Assembly: GCA_963682025.1 (NCBI GenBank)
Contig: OY821518.1
Location: 142,638,529 to 142,702,528 of the forward strand
Origin: Cordilura impudica
Lineage: Eukaryota > Arthropoda > Insecta > Diptera > Scathophagidae
Length of the DNA: 64,000 bases
Direction of reading: 5' to 3'
Shown here piece after piece: positions 45,372 through 58,505 of the stretch. The notes beneath the pieces are model-generated. The model ran no database searches, had not been told where the DNA came from, and was given only the letters and a program-made list of their open reading frames with translations. Position 1 is the stretch's first letter. The number at the start of each line of letters is the position of its first letter. Both the position numbers and the translations under genes were made by a program.

Positions 45372-46125
45372 TTTTATACCCTATACCACTATGTGGTTTG
45401 GGTATAATGACTTTGTGCTGATGTTTGTAACAACCAAAAATATTTGACCTAGACCCATCTTTAATTATACCGATCGAATCAGAATCACTTTCTGAGTTGA
45501 TTTAACAATGTCCGTCCGTCCGTCCGTCTGTGTGTCCATGTAAAGCTTGTAATCAAACTGCAGGTCGCAAATATGAATATATTTTGATGAAATTTGGTAT
45601 ATAACCTTTTATCGGCCATGGGATGAATGCTATTGACATTGATGAGAATCGGTCCATGTTCAGACCTTGCCCGCATACAAATGACCCCTATGAAATCAAC
45701 ATATATTGTCATAAGATCCAAATTATCATACAAATCTTAGTCAAATTGGGTTTGTATGTATATATTACATCCATTAACCAGTAGTCCAAAAATGATCCTT
45801 ATTCGACAACTCTTAGTCATTAGCCCCATATAGAGCTGCTTACCGATCTTCACTTAAATCTATCAAAAACCAAAAATATTGCACTGATTCTTCTCAAATT
45901 TTGGTTGTATATATTTTTGCAAAATACAAGAGACTTTACCAAATATGGTCAGGATCGGTCCATTTTAGGGCCTAGTCCCCATATAGATATAGAATCCGAT
46001 ATGAAGTTTTTCATATCTGCTTATTTACTATATCCAGTTATTAGTTGGGCCTGAGAGATAGGGTCTCTAAACGCATGGTATAGGGTATCGTATAGTCGGT
46101 CTAGACCGACTATAATTTTCTTACT
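45372..46125 (+). repeat. Dispersed repeat family C, long copy
   Basis: Runs from TATACCCTATACCACTATGTGG, in part, through GTCCGTCCGTCCGTC to the perfect palindrome AGTCGGTCTAGACCGACT at 46093-46110, then ATAATTTTCTTAC. It aligns well with 16233-17022. Non-coding. Confidence 0.88.
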
Positions 46126-47602
46126 TGATATTATTTCAGTTCATGCATAAATATATGCATATTAATGAGATATTTGTTTTTCTTTGCGATCGCTCAATGT
46201 TTTTAAATCTACATCAATTTTAGTAGTTGCATATCGTAATTGGCTTTCAAGATTTGCTTTTAAAGAAAGAATATGCGTTTTTTTTCTAGAACCTTTAAGC
46301 GTGGGTATAGTGAAGTTAACGAAGTTAAAGAAACGTGACGTAGATACCAGCTTTTACATATAATCGAAGAGGGTGGCCATACCTCAGAATAACCAAAAGT
46401 TATTTAAAGGCCATGGGAGAAAAGACACTAATTTACCAAAATTTGCAGTAGTTGCCACTTGTAACCATACAGATAAAGTTGGCAATACCTCACACACAAA
46501 AATTCTTTGATTGCGTGAAGATACCCTCCAAAACGATTATTACAGTTTTAGCATCACAAAATTTACGTACATTGGGATGGAATGGGTTAAAACTTTTAAA
46601 TATCGATTTGTATTCGAATATTTTAATAGATTTTGCAATACTATTATTTTTCTGATTTTTTTTTAACAGCGAATAATAATTATGCAAAGAGCCGTATAAA
46701 AAACATAACGGGCCAGCACTAAACAATGTTGTTGTCATTTTCGGCAAATAGAGAATTTTTTAAATAATACGAACAATAACAAGCAAATAAATTATAGACG
46801 GTTTAGACCGATTTTACGTTACTTAATACCATAAGATCCAACTTTGCTGTCATAATTGGATATAGAAAATAATAATAAGCCAAGTTTGAGTGATATTGTT
46901 ATTAATTTGTGCCCCGCAGATATGAAAACTTTCATATCGGATCTTATTTTTCTATGGAGACCAGATCAAAAATTTAGAAAAGTTTGTGGAATGTTTTTTT
47001 CTGATAGATTTGAATGAATACACGGAAGCAGCTTTGTATGGGAAAATCAAAATAGTCCTACATGGTATATTTGGACTATTGATTTGAGCGATTTTGTGCT
47101 CTCCACCAAAAGTTTATCTTTTTCCATCTGGCAAGTCTAAATGAATTAGTGTTACAAAGAGGGGACAGCTGATGATACTTATGTGAATAATAATTATGAT
47201 ACAGTATTACAGAGTCAGAAAATCAGCGAGTCAGTGATGAGCATAACTATTACAACGATAATAATAACAAGTAAAAGTTTTAAATTCGGCTGTGCCGAAT
47301 CTCCAACAGCTAGCTAGCTTTAAAACTGCTAAATACTTTTCGTGTTGGCCAGTTTCTATTATAATTTCTTGTTATGAAAAACAATGATCATGTCTTCTAC
47401 AGAAAGAATTAATTACTATCTGAAAAATTTTAATATTTTTTTTTCTAGAGTAGAAACCCTATAAGTTCCCTAAGTACTTTATAGAACATTAGTGATATTC
47501 AGCCGTAGTAGTGTGTTTATGAGGTTTCTAGACCACTTTTTCAGTACAAAAGTGAGCAACGAGGTCTACTCCGACTATACGATACCCTATTCACCATACA
47601 AA
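46126..47602. other. 1.5 kb without gene
   Basis: Scraps of family C (46795-47090, with AGACGGTTTAGACCG at its edge) and of the TTCGGC family (47270-47310). I looked here for the missing UGT exon with a THGG-type signature and found none. Short frames at 46452-46747 overlap on both strands and are not convincing. Confidence 0.5.
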
Positions 47603-50600
47603 ACTAAAAGTTCAACCATACTGTGGTAGGTAGCAAATTCACGAACCCCCAAAAAACTTTACTTATTGCTGTTTACTAACACAAACATTTTTTTACTGTT
47701 CACATGTATACAAAAAACCAAACTTACTGTATACAAATCTAGAGATTTTGTTTTGCAAGTTTTTTTTAATTTACTGCTATAAAGTTTATTGTGATTTTTT
47801 TAAGTATGGGTGTAAGCTCAAATACTTTTGACGGATTTTAAGTATCGGTGTAAGCTCATATACTTTTGATGGTTTTTAGGTATGGGTGTAAGCTTATGTG
47901 CTTTTTTGAAAGTTAGGTTCACGCAGTTTTGAATCGCCCACTGACTATTATTATTATTCATGTTTAGAAACCTTTTAGTAATTTTTTTCATAACATATAG
48001 ATCACACTGTTTTTCATACAGTTTTGAATGTAGAGGTGGCAACTTTTTTATTCCGTTAACTTTGAATATTTAAGAGTTAGTAGAAAATGTTGATATTTTT
48101 TAGAGGTGGCAACATTTATTTCATTTTATTTCGTAACACATAGATGACACTTTGAATATTTAAGAGTTAGTAGAAAATGTTGATATTTTTTTAGAGGTGG
48201 CAACATTTATTTAATTTTATTTCGTAACATATAGATGACACTGTTTTTCATACAGTTTTCATGTAGTTACATTGCATTTTTTCTTAGAACATTTCAATGT
48301 AGGGTATATAGGTATCTTTCAGTTAATTATTTTTTGTTTTATAAAGAATACTTTATTTAGAAAAGATTTTTTTTTAATAGTTTAAGATTTTCCGTTTATA
48401 GAATTATATGATTTTATTAAAAAAACTATTATGAAAAAAATTATCTTATTCAAATTTTTATTTCAAAATATTTTTGGAACCATATATCACATAATCAAAT
48501 TTTTTAGCTATTTTTTTATTTTCAAGTGTTTTTCAGTTAGTTACTATAGTTCTTTTTCATTTCCAATATATTTTAGATTCTTTATTAAGTAAAAATATAT
48601 CCGTTTACTTTGAATTTAAATACATTTTATGTACAACAACATATTTTTCATTCACAAAACCCATTTTTTCGATGTATTTGAGAAAATATTCGTTTCAATT
48701 TCAAAATATTTCTGTTTTGTTTCAACAAATTTTGGAAATGTAAATGATTTCCTATAAAAATTCATTTTGTTAACAAAATATTTTATTAATTCTTATAAAA
48801 AATTTCATAAATAACCAAAGGTAAGATAGATTTTTTTTTGTATTAAAAATTCGGTTTTTAATTTTTCATAAAAATTATCGAAATAATCGCAACTAAATGG
48901 ATTTAGTTTCAAGAAAAACTATACAAAAGAACTCATATGAATTTTGTTAATATGAAAAAAATTCTATAAGAATACAGTAAGTTTTCAATAAATTATTATA
49001 GAAAATATGTTTAAATTTTAGTAAGTTTAATTAAATTTGTAGATATTTTGTAGGAAACTTTTATAATTTGGATAGAAAAATGACAATAAAAACTTAAATT
49101 AGACTAAATATAAATTTTTTGTTGTTCCTAATAAATGAGTATTCAGTACGAAACAACATGATATTGAAAGAAATATACAACTTCCTTAAATTAATCTCTA
49201 ATAATGTTTGGAATAATTGTAAGAATTTTTGTTTCACGTTCATAATGTATATTTAATCAAAATTAATTCAAAGTATAAATGTATTTAAAAAAGTTTCATA
49301 AATTATACAAAAAATTAAAAAACTTAAAGTTAAAAACTTAAATTAGAAATTAAAAAACTAAAAACATAAATTAAAAATTAAAAGCAAATATTAAAACTAA
49401 AAACTAAAAATTTAGAAATTGAAAAATCAAAAAATAAAATTATAAAAAACTAAAAATGTAAAAACTAAAACTAAAATTAAAAAACTAAAAACTAAAAACT
49501 TAAATTAAAAACTAAAATCTAAAAACTTGAATTAAAAATTGAAAACCTGAAAACTAAAAACCTAAATTAAAAAATTTAAAAGCAAATATAAAAACTAAAA
49601 CCTATAAATTGAAAAATCTAAAATTGAAAAACTAAATAACAAAAAATTTAAAAAACCAAAACTAAAGTAATAATTGAAAAGTGAAAATCGAAAATTAAAA
49701 ATATTAAAAAGCATAGAAACGTGACTTCATGTTAGTGCGCTGTTTGATTTAGTTTGAATTAGTTCTACCTTTAATAAAATTATATAATTTTATATACGAA
49801 TCTAGTTATTACGGAATGAAATATCTAAAATATTAATGAAAAACAACTATAGGAACTAAGAGAAAGACACGTGAATATTCAAAGTTAATAAAAAAAGAAT
49901 GAAATATCTAAAATATTAAATTAAAACATTCTAAAAAAATATTGATGCCAGCCAAAAAACTAGTGCTGTCATCCTAAAATATTTAAAGTGCGCCATAAGT
50001 GAAAATTGAAAAGCAAATTTAAAAAAATTATTTGAAAATCGTTAATATTTGAAGAAAACAAATTAAGACTTGGACTGATGTAATAACAAATTTATTAAAT
50101 AAATATTAATGTCTGAAAAGTGATATTAAAATTATGATACTAAACATTCAAATTGGCTATAATTTAACTTAATAAGACACAAAAAATATATTGGAATAAT
50201 ACAATAGAAAGAAACATATAGACTTGAATAAACGAATATTTTCTCAAATAAATCTTTAAAAAATGGCTTTTGTAAATGAAACCAATGCTATCAGCTCTAA
50301 AAAAAACCTCAATAGAGTATATAAAATGTATTTAAATTCAAAGTTAACGGATATATTTTTACTTAATAAAGAATCTAAAATATATTGGAAATGAAAAAGA
50401 AAGTTACTAACTGAAAGACAATTGAAAATAAAAAAATAGCTAAAAAATTTCATTATGTGATATAGGATTTCAAAAATATTTTGAAATAAAAATTTAAATA
50501 TGATAATTTTTTTCATTGAATTACTTATAGGTTTAATAAAACCATATAATTCTATAAACTGAAAAACTTAAACTATTAAAAAAATCTTTTCTAAATAAAG

Positions 50601-51181
50601 TATTCTTTATAAAACAAAAAATAACTAACTGAAAGATACCTATCGACCCTACATTGAAATGTTCTAAGAAAAAATGCAATGTAACTACATGAAAACTGTA
50701 TGAAAAACAGTGTCATCTATATGTTACGAACTAAAATTAAATAAATGTTGCCACCTCTAAAAAAAATATCAACATTTTCTACTAACTCTTAAATATTCAA
50801 AGTTAATGGAATTAAGAAGTGGCCACCTCTAAATTCAAAACTGTATGAAAAACAGTGTGATCTATATGTTATGAAAAAAAATTTGTAAAAGGTTTCTAAA
50901 CATGAATAATAATAATAATAGTCAGTGGGCGATTCAAAACTGCGTGGGCGATTCAAAACATCAAAAGTATATGAGCTTACACCCATACTTAAAACCCGTC
51001 AAAAGTATATGAGCTTACACCCAAACTTAAAAAAATCACACCAAACTTTATAGCAGTAAAAATAAAAAAAAAATCTTATAAATAAGCATACTAAAGAGGC
51101 TTAAACAAAAAAATATATATGTAGACGGGTGCGGGACATATTTGATTATGTGATTTCACAATATTGTGAAATAAAAATTTA

Positions 51182-51438
51182 ATATCGTCACCTTAAAGAC
51201 CAAACAACCTATCAGCAAAAATTTCAAAATTGAGTTTTTTATTTAATATTATTCCCTATATCATAACGCATATGTATGCAAAATTTTGAACGCCTAGTAC
51301 TACAAATAACCAAGCTATTACCAAATATATAATTTTCGTTTCAATATTGCAAATAGTTCCGATTTTATAACTTTTTTCTCTCTCCTGTGAACTTTTGAAA
51401 ACTGCTGATAAGTTGTTTGGTCTTTAAGGTGACGATAT
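51182..51438. mobile_element. 257-bp MITE
   Basis: Termini ATATCGTCACCTTAAAGACC and GGTCTTTAAGGTGACGATAT are perfect inverted repeats, continuing with AAACAAC...TATCAGCA (about 36 bp in all). Interior AT-rich, non-coding. The target duplication cannot be defined because the flanks are A/T. Confidence 0.88.
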
Positions 51439-51640
51439 ACATTAAAATTGATTTGAATTATCTAGAATTATTTTTTTTTTTAAATTCAAATGTTTCAAAA
51501 CGAAAACTTTAAATATAAAAAAAAAATAAAAAGCCAAAATAAAAAGAAAATGTATAACATAATATGAAGATAAAAATTTGAAAATTTAATTAAAATTAAT
51601 TTAATGTATTCTTTTATAAGTGTGTTTTATTAATTTATAG

Positions 51641-53732
51641 CAGCTATGCCCAACGCTTGAGCTCGCGAGCGAAAACAGCTTTTTGTGCTTTCACACATAC
51701 GCGTAAGGTCGTAAGCAATCGGGTCAGCTAGAAAACATTCGTGCAATGCTTGCGCTTTAATTTTTTTTACGACTGTTGATCAGTAGTCACGTAGACTGCA
51801 TGCGAGAAGGTAGTACACGCAAATCAGAAAGCGAATTACAGTATTGCTCAAAATGTTTAATGATGTTTGGCCAAAACAGCGTTGGCGAGCCAGTATGTTT
51901 GGTATGCCAACTCAATGTTAAGCGTAGCCACAAATTTAATGTCGTTCTTACCATAAAGAATATTTCGATATTGTAGATGAGGAAAGAGAAATTTTAATTG
52001 CTAATATGAAAAAAAGAGTTTTTGAAGGAGAAGCAGGAAACATTTTAAATAATGATGTTGACCCAGCGTCTTTTATTGTTTCCCTTGCGTTATCAAAACG
52101 CTGTCGTCGTTTTGATGATGGCATTTTTTTAAGGTGCTCGCTAAAGAAGTGCTAGGTTGTTTTGGAAGTAAGGGTAGAGATGTGGCCAAAATTTTAGAAA
52201 AATTACCATTATCAAGGAACACAACTACCCGTAGGACAGAACAAATTAGTTCGTATATTTTTTCCCACACCAAAAATAGACTTAAAAATTGTAAATATTT
52301 CGCTCTATATTTGGATGAGAGTTCTGATATCAATAATATATGCCAACTAATAATTTGCATCAAATCTGTGAACGATAAATTAATAACATTTGAGGAAATA
52401 TTTGATGTAGTTGCTATGCATGGACATGTTACTGAGGTAAATATATTGGAGGCATTAGAATCGCGCGTATTTGGTCACATTGATATCAAATTAAGTTCAA
52501 TATGTACAGATGGTGCAAAGGTTGTGGTTGGAACTAAAAATGGCTTGTAGGTTGTTTATCATAATGTATGCATAATTCACCAACAAGCTCTTTTTGCAAA
52601 AGAATTGTGCTTGAATAATGCCATGGACATCGCAGTAAAAATTATTAATAACACAAAGGGTGGCCTTAATGCCCTCAACCACAGGAAGTTTAAATCCCTT
52701 TTTGATGAACTGGACTCTGACTACGGGGATTTACTTTTATATACTGAAGTACGGTGGCTGAGCAGAGACAAATGCCTGGAAAGTTTATTTAATTTAAAAA
52801 AAGAAGTAATAATTTTTTTTAAAGAGAATATGAGTTCAGATGCCGAAAAATTTATTTCAGCTTTTAAAGACAAAGATTTTAATTTTGATTTGGCTTTCTT
52901 GTGCGATATCACTAAATTAATTAATGAGTTAAACTTACTGCTTCAGGGTAAAAAAAAAAAATTTTTTTTTATTTAGTACGAATCAAAAACCATTTTGAAA
53001 AAAAATTTCAAATATTATTGAACGAAATTAAAAATAATGATATATCCAACTTACCAAACTTAAAACAAATCTTTCATGAACATGAAGAATTTAACAGATG
53101 GAAGAATATTCAGAATTAATAGAAACAGTTTTTCAAAATTTTAGGTTCAGGTTTAAAGACTTTGATGTTATCAAAACAAGCATAGATTTTCACGACTACC
53201 CTCCAGTATGTAATATTCAAGAACAAAAAATTGAGCTTCAGGAAGAATTAACACGAATGAGAGAAGATTTTCTTATTCCTTCAGAAAATGGTGAAAATTT
53301 TTGGAAGCAAATAAAAGATGATAAGTATCCTGAGCTCAAAATGAAATATATAAATTATGTTCTATATTTGGGTCCACGTACAATTGTGAGTCAGCCTTTT
53401 CTACCATGAAAATATTATTAAATAAATACCGACATAGATTGACCGATAACCATATTTCAGATCTCATTCGAATTAAAAATTATGAGAGTGACTTAGATAT
53501 AGATGAACTAGTGCGTTCCTCTTAAAATGTGTACAATTACCGAAATTTTCGGAAGTCTCAATCTTTATTTTTAACAAAAATAATATGAAATTTGTAATGC
53601 AAAGATATTTAATATCAGTTGTGGTGAAGTGCATCACTTTTGCACCACACTGTTTGCAGAAATAATAAAAGAGCTTTTACACATATCCAACACACTCGAA
53701 CAAATCGCATACATTGACGTTGGGCATAGCTG
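51641..53732 (+). mobile_element. hAT transposon, 2,092 bp
   Basis: Inverted termini CAGCTATGCCCAACG and CGTTGGGCATAGCTG. 8-bp flanks ATTTATAG and ATATATAG match at 7 of 8, as expected for an aged hAT target duplication. It carries one transposase gene, now broken. Confidence 0.93.
51776..53525 (+). pseudogene. hAT transposase (ZBED5/SCAND3-like), frameshifted and nonsense-mutated
   Basis: Fragments in order: 51776-51950 with CSKCLMMFG and PVCLVCQLNV (degenerate N-terminal zinc-binding part); 52134-52549 with YFALYLDESSDINN and SSICTDGAKVVVGTKNG (RNase H-fold core); a stop at 52548-52550; then HNVCIIHQQALFAKEL and VRWLSRDKCLESLFNLKKEV (52550-52950); 53098-53409; and 53400-53525 with STMKILLNKYRHRLTDNHISDLIRIKNYE, the end of the hATC dimerisation domain. 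At least one stop and several frameshifts separate the pieces, so it is dead. Domain content recalls the GTF2IRD2/ZBED5-type hAT group. The enzyme would have moved the element by cut-and-paste. Confidence 0.9.
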
Positions 53733-53872
53733 ATATATAGCGTAGAACTATAATCATACCAAACTTTATAGCAGTAAAAATAAAAAAACTTGCAAAACAA
53801 AAGCTTTAGATTTGTATACAGTAAGTTTGGTTTTTTGTATATATGTGAACAGTAAAAAATATGTTTGTGTAA

Positions 53873-54147
53873 TGCCTGGTTTTCATTATGTCATTTTCAA
53901 TGGCATTTGTTGTCAATTATTGTCAGTTGTATGAAAACGGGGTTTAATGTCGTGCCATTTACAACCCCTGCCTACATTTGACATCTGAAATAAAATTGCC
54001 AGCATTTTGGCAATTTGTTTGTCTTTGACAGCCGGATGTTTTGTTCGTTTATAAGATGTAATGTAAACGTAATGAATAGAAAATTACAAGATGTCAGTTG
54101 AGGCAATTGTTTGTTGTCAGTTTATATGACATAGTGAAAACCAGGCA
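53873..54147. mobile_element. 275-bp PIF/Harbinger-like MITE
   Basis: Termini TGCCTGGTTTTCATTATGTC and GACATAGTGAAAACCAGGCA, flanked by TAA (53870-53872 and 54148-54150). The other arm of the host element (GTTTGTGTTAGTAAACAG, inverse of 47684) is the empty site. Ends begin TGCC like the MITE at 25384. Non-coding. Confidence 0.92.
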
Positions 54148-54240
54148 TAAGTAAACAGCAATAAGTAAAGCTTTGTGGGGGTTCGGGAATTTGCTACCTA
54201 CCACAGTATGGTTGAACGTTTAGTGGTAAAAGCACAAAAA

Positions 54241-54279
54241 GCTGTTTTCGCTCGCTAGCTCAAGCGGTGGGCATAGCTG
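54241..54279 (-). repeat. Orphan hAT terminus
   Basis: The inverse of this segment, CAGCTATGCCCACCGCTTGA...GAGCGAAAACAGC, matches the first ~40 bp of the hAT at 51641. It is a solo end next to the large-TIR element, left by an excision or deletion. Confidence 0.75.
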
Positions 54280-56589
54280 CTCCATACAGACAAAAAATAT
54301 ACCCGATAAAAGCTTATATCCCAAATTGCATCTAATTATTTATTTGTATTTAATTTGCGTACCAGGTTTACTAACAGACGGCCGGGCAAACGTCGTTGAA
54401 TCGCCTACATTAATCATAGGCGATATTAAGTTTTTTGGAGTCACGATTTACGTCACTATGTGCTTTGCAAATACAAATATAGGATACTCCTATTCAAGAA
54501 AAAACGCAAAAAAATACATTTTAGGCAATTTCGAAAACTTTAATTATAACATTTTACAAAATTTTCAAAAGTTTTTTAGAAATTCGGCACATATCGACTA
54601 AATATTATCTTAAGAAGTGCAACATTATATTTTCTTGGGATACGAATGTGGCGTAAAGCTGCATCATTACCAATTATTTTAAAATTGGGCTTGTCATAGG
54701 ACGGAAGTTGTATTTTATTGATTTAAGTTATCTTTCTAATTTCTATTTGATATTGTGAATATTATCATATAAAATAATATCAATAATATCATATAAAAGG
54801 CGTATAAATTTCTACTACAATAATATACAATTTATAGCCGATCCTAATATAATAAATAACGAAATTATTCTTAAATAATTGAACCTTGGAAAACTTAAAC
54901 TAATGGCATCTTACCAAAACCACCAAAAATATAATTTTAAAAAATAATAACTGCTTATATGAAACATTGTAATAATTGATTAAGTTAGAAATTAAGAGGG
55001 CTCAAGATCAAATGTTTTTACTTTAAATAAAGCCAAAAACCTTGGCACACTAGTTTAAAATTGATCTATATTCTGCAAAACAGATTCCCTCATCAGTAAC
55101 AAAAGCAAGATAGTTTATTTGGTAAAAAGTTAGATTAATATACCTGTGCTGAAACCGAACTAGTTTAAAGTAAAAACATTTTTATCTTTATATTGATTAA
55201 TTTCAAATTCAGTTATTAAAATGATGGAGATCGAAATTGAGATTTTTTATTTTTATATTTGTAAAAACAGAAAATAATCATTGCAATAATTGTTTTTCAA
55301 ATTAGTCAGATTGTGTCTATGTTAAATTTTGTACAAAGGTTGGCCGTGAGCTTTAAACCTTCGTTTCTCTCGCATGTAATCGTACTTGCACTTTTTGATT
55401 ACCTCACATTTGAATTTGCTCACATTGTTATACCCTATACCACTAAGTGGCCAGGGTATACTGAGTTTGTGCTGATGTTTATAATTACCAAAAATATTTG
55501 ACTTGGACCCATCTTTTATTATACCGATCGATTCTGAATCACTATCTGAGTCAATTTGGTGATGTCTGTCCGTCCGTTTGTGTGTCCATGTGAGCATTGT
55601 AATCAAACTACAGTTCGAAAACATGAATAGATTTTTATGAATTTTTGTATATAAGCATCTGCCGGCCATAAGCCGAACGCCATTGAAATGGTGAATATCG
55701 GTGCATGTTCAGTCCTAGTCCTCATACCCTATTGGAGAATTTTTAGTCATAGCTCCCTGATAAAACTGCTCCCCGGTCTTCACTTAAAACTATAAAAAAA
55801 AAAATATTCCACAGAATTTTCTTAAATTTGAATTGTATATGTTTTTGAAAAAAAAAACAAGTGACTACTAGTCCCCATATAAATATAGCATCAGATATGA
55901 ATTTTTTTCAGATCTGTGGATCTGCAAAAAATTTATAAAAATTCCACGCAGATTTGATTTATGCTTAATTTCCAATTAGTTGGACCTAATACCAATTATC
56001 TAAATGCATGGCATAGGGTATCGCATAGTGGGTCTAGACCGACTATAATATTCTCACTTGTTTTTATCTCATAAACAGAGATATGAGTGTACTTAAATTA
56101 TAGAAACTAACAACTACTAATACATTATGTAACGTAACACAGATACACTATTAAGTTGATCAACATCGATCGTAGCATTCACTGCAAAATATCTGTTGTA
56201 TGTATATGTAGTCCGAGCAACGTTCAGGTTCTTCCGACGCGATGTCAATAATGTATCAAAAAATTTAAACTAAACTTAAAATATGATTTAAATGATTTGG
56301 TTTTCAAACGCACTCGTAACTTTTGCTCGCAACTCCAAACTGAACGAAATTTTGTTGGTCATTAATAATACACATAAGTTAATTGGAAATTAATACTGGA
56401 ATTTATTGCTGTAACATACATATCGCTAAACTGATAAGATCATGGAATGTAAAACATTTAATTTTAGATTGATAAATATTAAATGCACGTAATGCAGAAC
56501 TATTATTTGAACACTTGCCATAAATGCAATAAGCAAATCGGTAAAATGCGTAGTATATTGTAAGAAATCGTATACGGAACAACACGAAA

Positions 56590-57535
56590 ATGAGCAGTGA
56601 CAAAGTAACGTTTATAAGTGTTCTAGTGATTGTGTGTGTAACATGGCAAATATCACATGTCAATGGAGCCAATATTCTGGGTATCTTTACCAGTCATAGC
56701 CCTTCACATTTAATAGTACATATGTCTGTAGCTAAAGTTTTAGCTGAACAGGGACATAATGTTACAGTCGTAGCATCTCAAAAACCCAAGGTTAAGCATG
56801 ACAATATCAATATGATTATAATACCACCCACCGAAGAACAAGAGAGAACCCTTAGCAAAGAAGTGTCTGGCATGACTGAAAAGAAAAATAACTTGCTAAC
56901 CACAGTGCAAAACTCTTTTGGTTCCTTAAAGTTATTGATCGATATGCAAGCAGACATTTTAAGAAATCCGCGATTTACGGTTCTCTACGATGATCCAGAT
57001 ACAAAGTTCGACCTTGTTATACAGGGATATTTCATGAATTCCTTTCAATTTGGAATAGCAGCTAAATTTAAAGCACCTCTGGTGGTTAGTTGGATGGGCT
57101 CTCCAATGTTGTTTACTGATATTTTGGTGGGTAATCCCGGTGAAATATCATATGTTCCTGATATTAATATGGCTGTTAAAATTGGTGAAAAAATGAACAC
57201 TTTGGAACGTCTTCAAAATTTCCTTTCCAGTATATTTTTCAATATTTTTAAACAAATCTTAGATATTCGAATGCGAAGTATCTACAAGTAAGATTATGTT
57301 AAAAATCGATCGCATAGATACGAGTATGTATGGATTTTCTAATAACTTGCTTATGATTTACAGAGATCTCTTCGCCATCGATGACAACTTTCCTTCTCTG
57401 CATGATATGGAAAAGAATGTTTCTCTAATATTCTGTAATAGTCATTTTAGCGAAGGTCCTATTAGACCGAATGTTCCAGCTGTCATAGAAATTGGTGGCA
57501 TACAAGTTAAGCAAACACCAGATTCATTGCCAAAC
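56590..57535 (+). CDS. UDP-glycosyltransferase, exons 1-2 (right-arm copy), 3' part absent
   Basis: Exon 1 is 56590-57287 and exon 2 is 57364-57535. The intron is 76 bp, the same length as in the central copy. Sequence, start and splice sites are identical to the left-arm copy at 31531-32476, in the opposite orientation, so the two are transcribed away from each other and away from the spacer. The protein has a signal peptide, the SHSPSH motif with the catalytic His, and the RPNVPAVIEIGGI block, then stops at an intact GTAAGT donor. The UDP-sugar-binding half is not found from here to the end of the window. Perfect identity means either very recent duplication, gene conversion, or an assembly duplicate. 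Confidence 0.9.
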
Positions 57536-58505
57536 GTAAGTGCTTTGAAAATTTAATACTCAGAATGAACTTTGATCGTACGAATATATCGTTACAAGAC
57601 TCAAGTTGCTATAGTCGAACAAGTTACTTTAAGTGGAAAATTTTATAGCATTATTGTTTTTAATCTATAAGACAATAGCCAAATAGATTGTGTTGAAAAA
57701 AATAGATTTTATACGAGTGCCTCTACCGTCGCACTCTAACAAGACATAATAGTGACAAAATTATGACAAGACAATAAGTTTTCACTGAAGTAATATTTTT
57801 CAAGAAAGAAAAAAATTAATAAGTACAGTAGGCTAAATTTATAAGTTTTACAATTAAGTTACAGATAATTAAGGTTTTTACATCCTTCTGTTGAATTATC
57901 TTTGTGTGTTTGTTTGTTTGAAGCGGATTTTTATACCTAAATTTTTAACCAACTTTCCGGCTAGCTAGAGCTCCGAAACTTTCAGCATTGACAACATATT
58001 ATATAATCAATTTATAAATGTTGACCCAATAGCGAGTGATGACATTTTTATTGCTTTGTAAAGTAGACATGTTCCGATTATGTATGGAATACAATATCCG
58101 AAATATGTCCCCGGCGACATTTTGACAAGGATGTAGCTCTATCTCACTGATGACCCATTGGAGCTTGGCCTTGAACTGAGGAATTGCATGTGATTTATTC
58201 ACATAGACCTAAGATTTCAAAAAAACCAAAAAAAAGAAATATCTCGACGTTACATCGCACAGCGTTCAATTCCACAATCTTGGCGCCCAATTAACATCGG
58301 CATTTCGGAAGATGATTCGGTCTGGAAATCGTTGCTCCGTCTTGTTGAAACCACATATCGTTCAAATCCATACCATCCAGTTGAAGCCTCAATAATTCCG
58401 GTATCATCTTTCTGTCTGTCTGTCTGTGTGTCCACGTAAAATATGTAATCAAACTACAGGTCGCAAATGTGAATATACTTTGATAAAAATTTGTTGGTGT
58501 CTCTA

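Larger units (their letters stand above)
51043..53787. mobile_element. Insertion in large-TIR arm flanked by a ~29-bp direct repeat
   Basis: CCAAACTTTATAGCAGTAAAAATAAAAAAA-like sequence occurs at 51043-51072 and again at 53758-53787. The other arm (47760-47790) has it once, so about 2.7 kb was added with a long target duplication. The cargo is a short-TIR element (51182-51438) and the hAT (51641-53732). What carried in the remaining ~0.5 kb is unknown. Confidence 0.65.
47603..54224. mobile_element. Large-TIR element with ~1.1-kb arms, nested insertions inside
   Basis: Outer ends ACTAAAAGTTCAACCATACT (47603) and the inverse of AGTATGGTTGAACGTTTAGT (54224). Arm 1 is 47603 to about 48690. Arm 2 is about 50225-51070 plus 53758-54224, interrupted by later insertions. 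Shared landmarks are AATTTGCTACCTACCACAG, TTTATAGCAGTAAA, GAGCTTACACCCATACTT and TATTTTTAGATTCTTTATT-like stretches. The middle (48690-50225) is AT-rich with degenerate AAAAACTAAA phrases at 49310-49700 and no ORF. Non-autonomous, unknown superfamily. Arm 1 also has a private 90-bp tandem duplication (units at 48061 and 48151). Confidence 0.8.
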
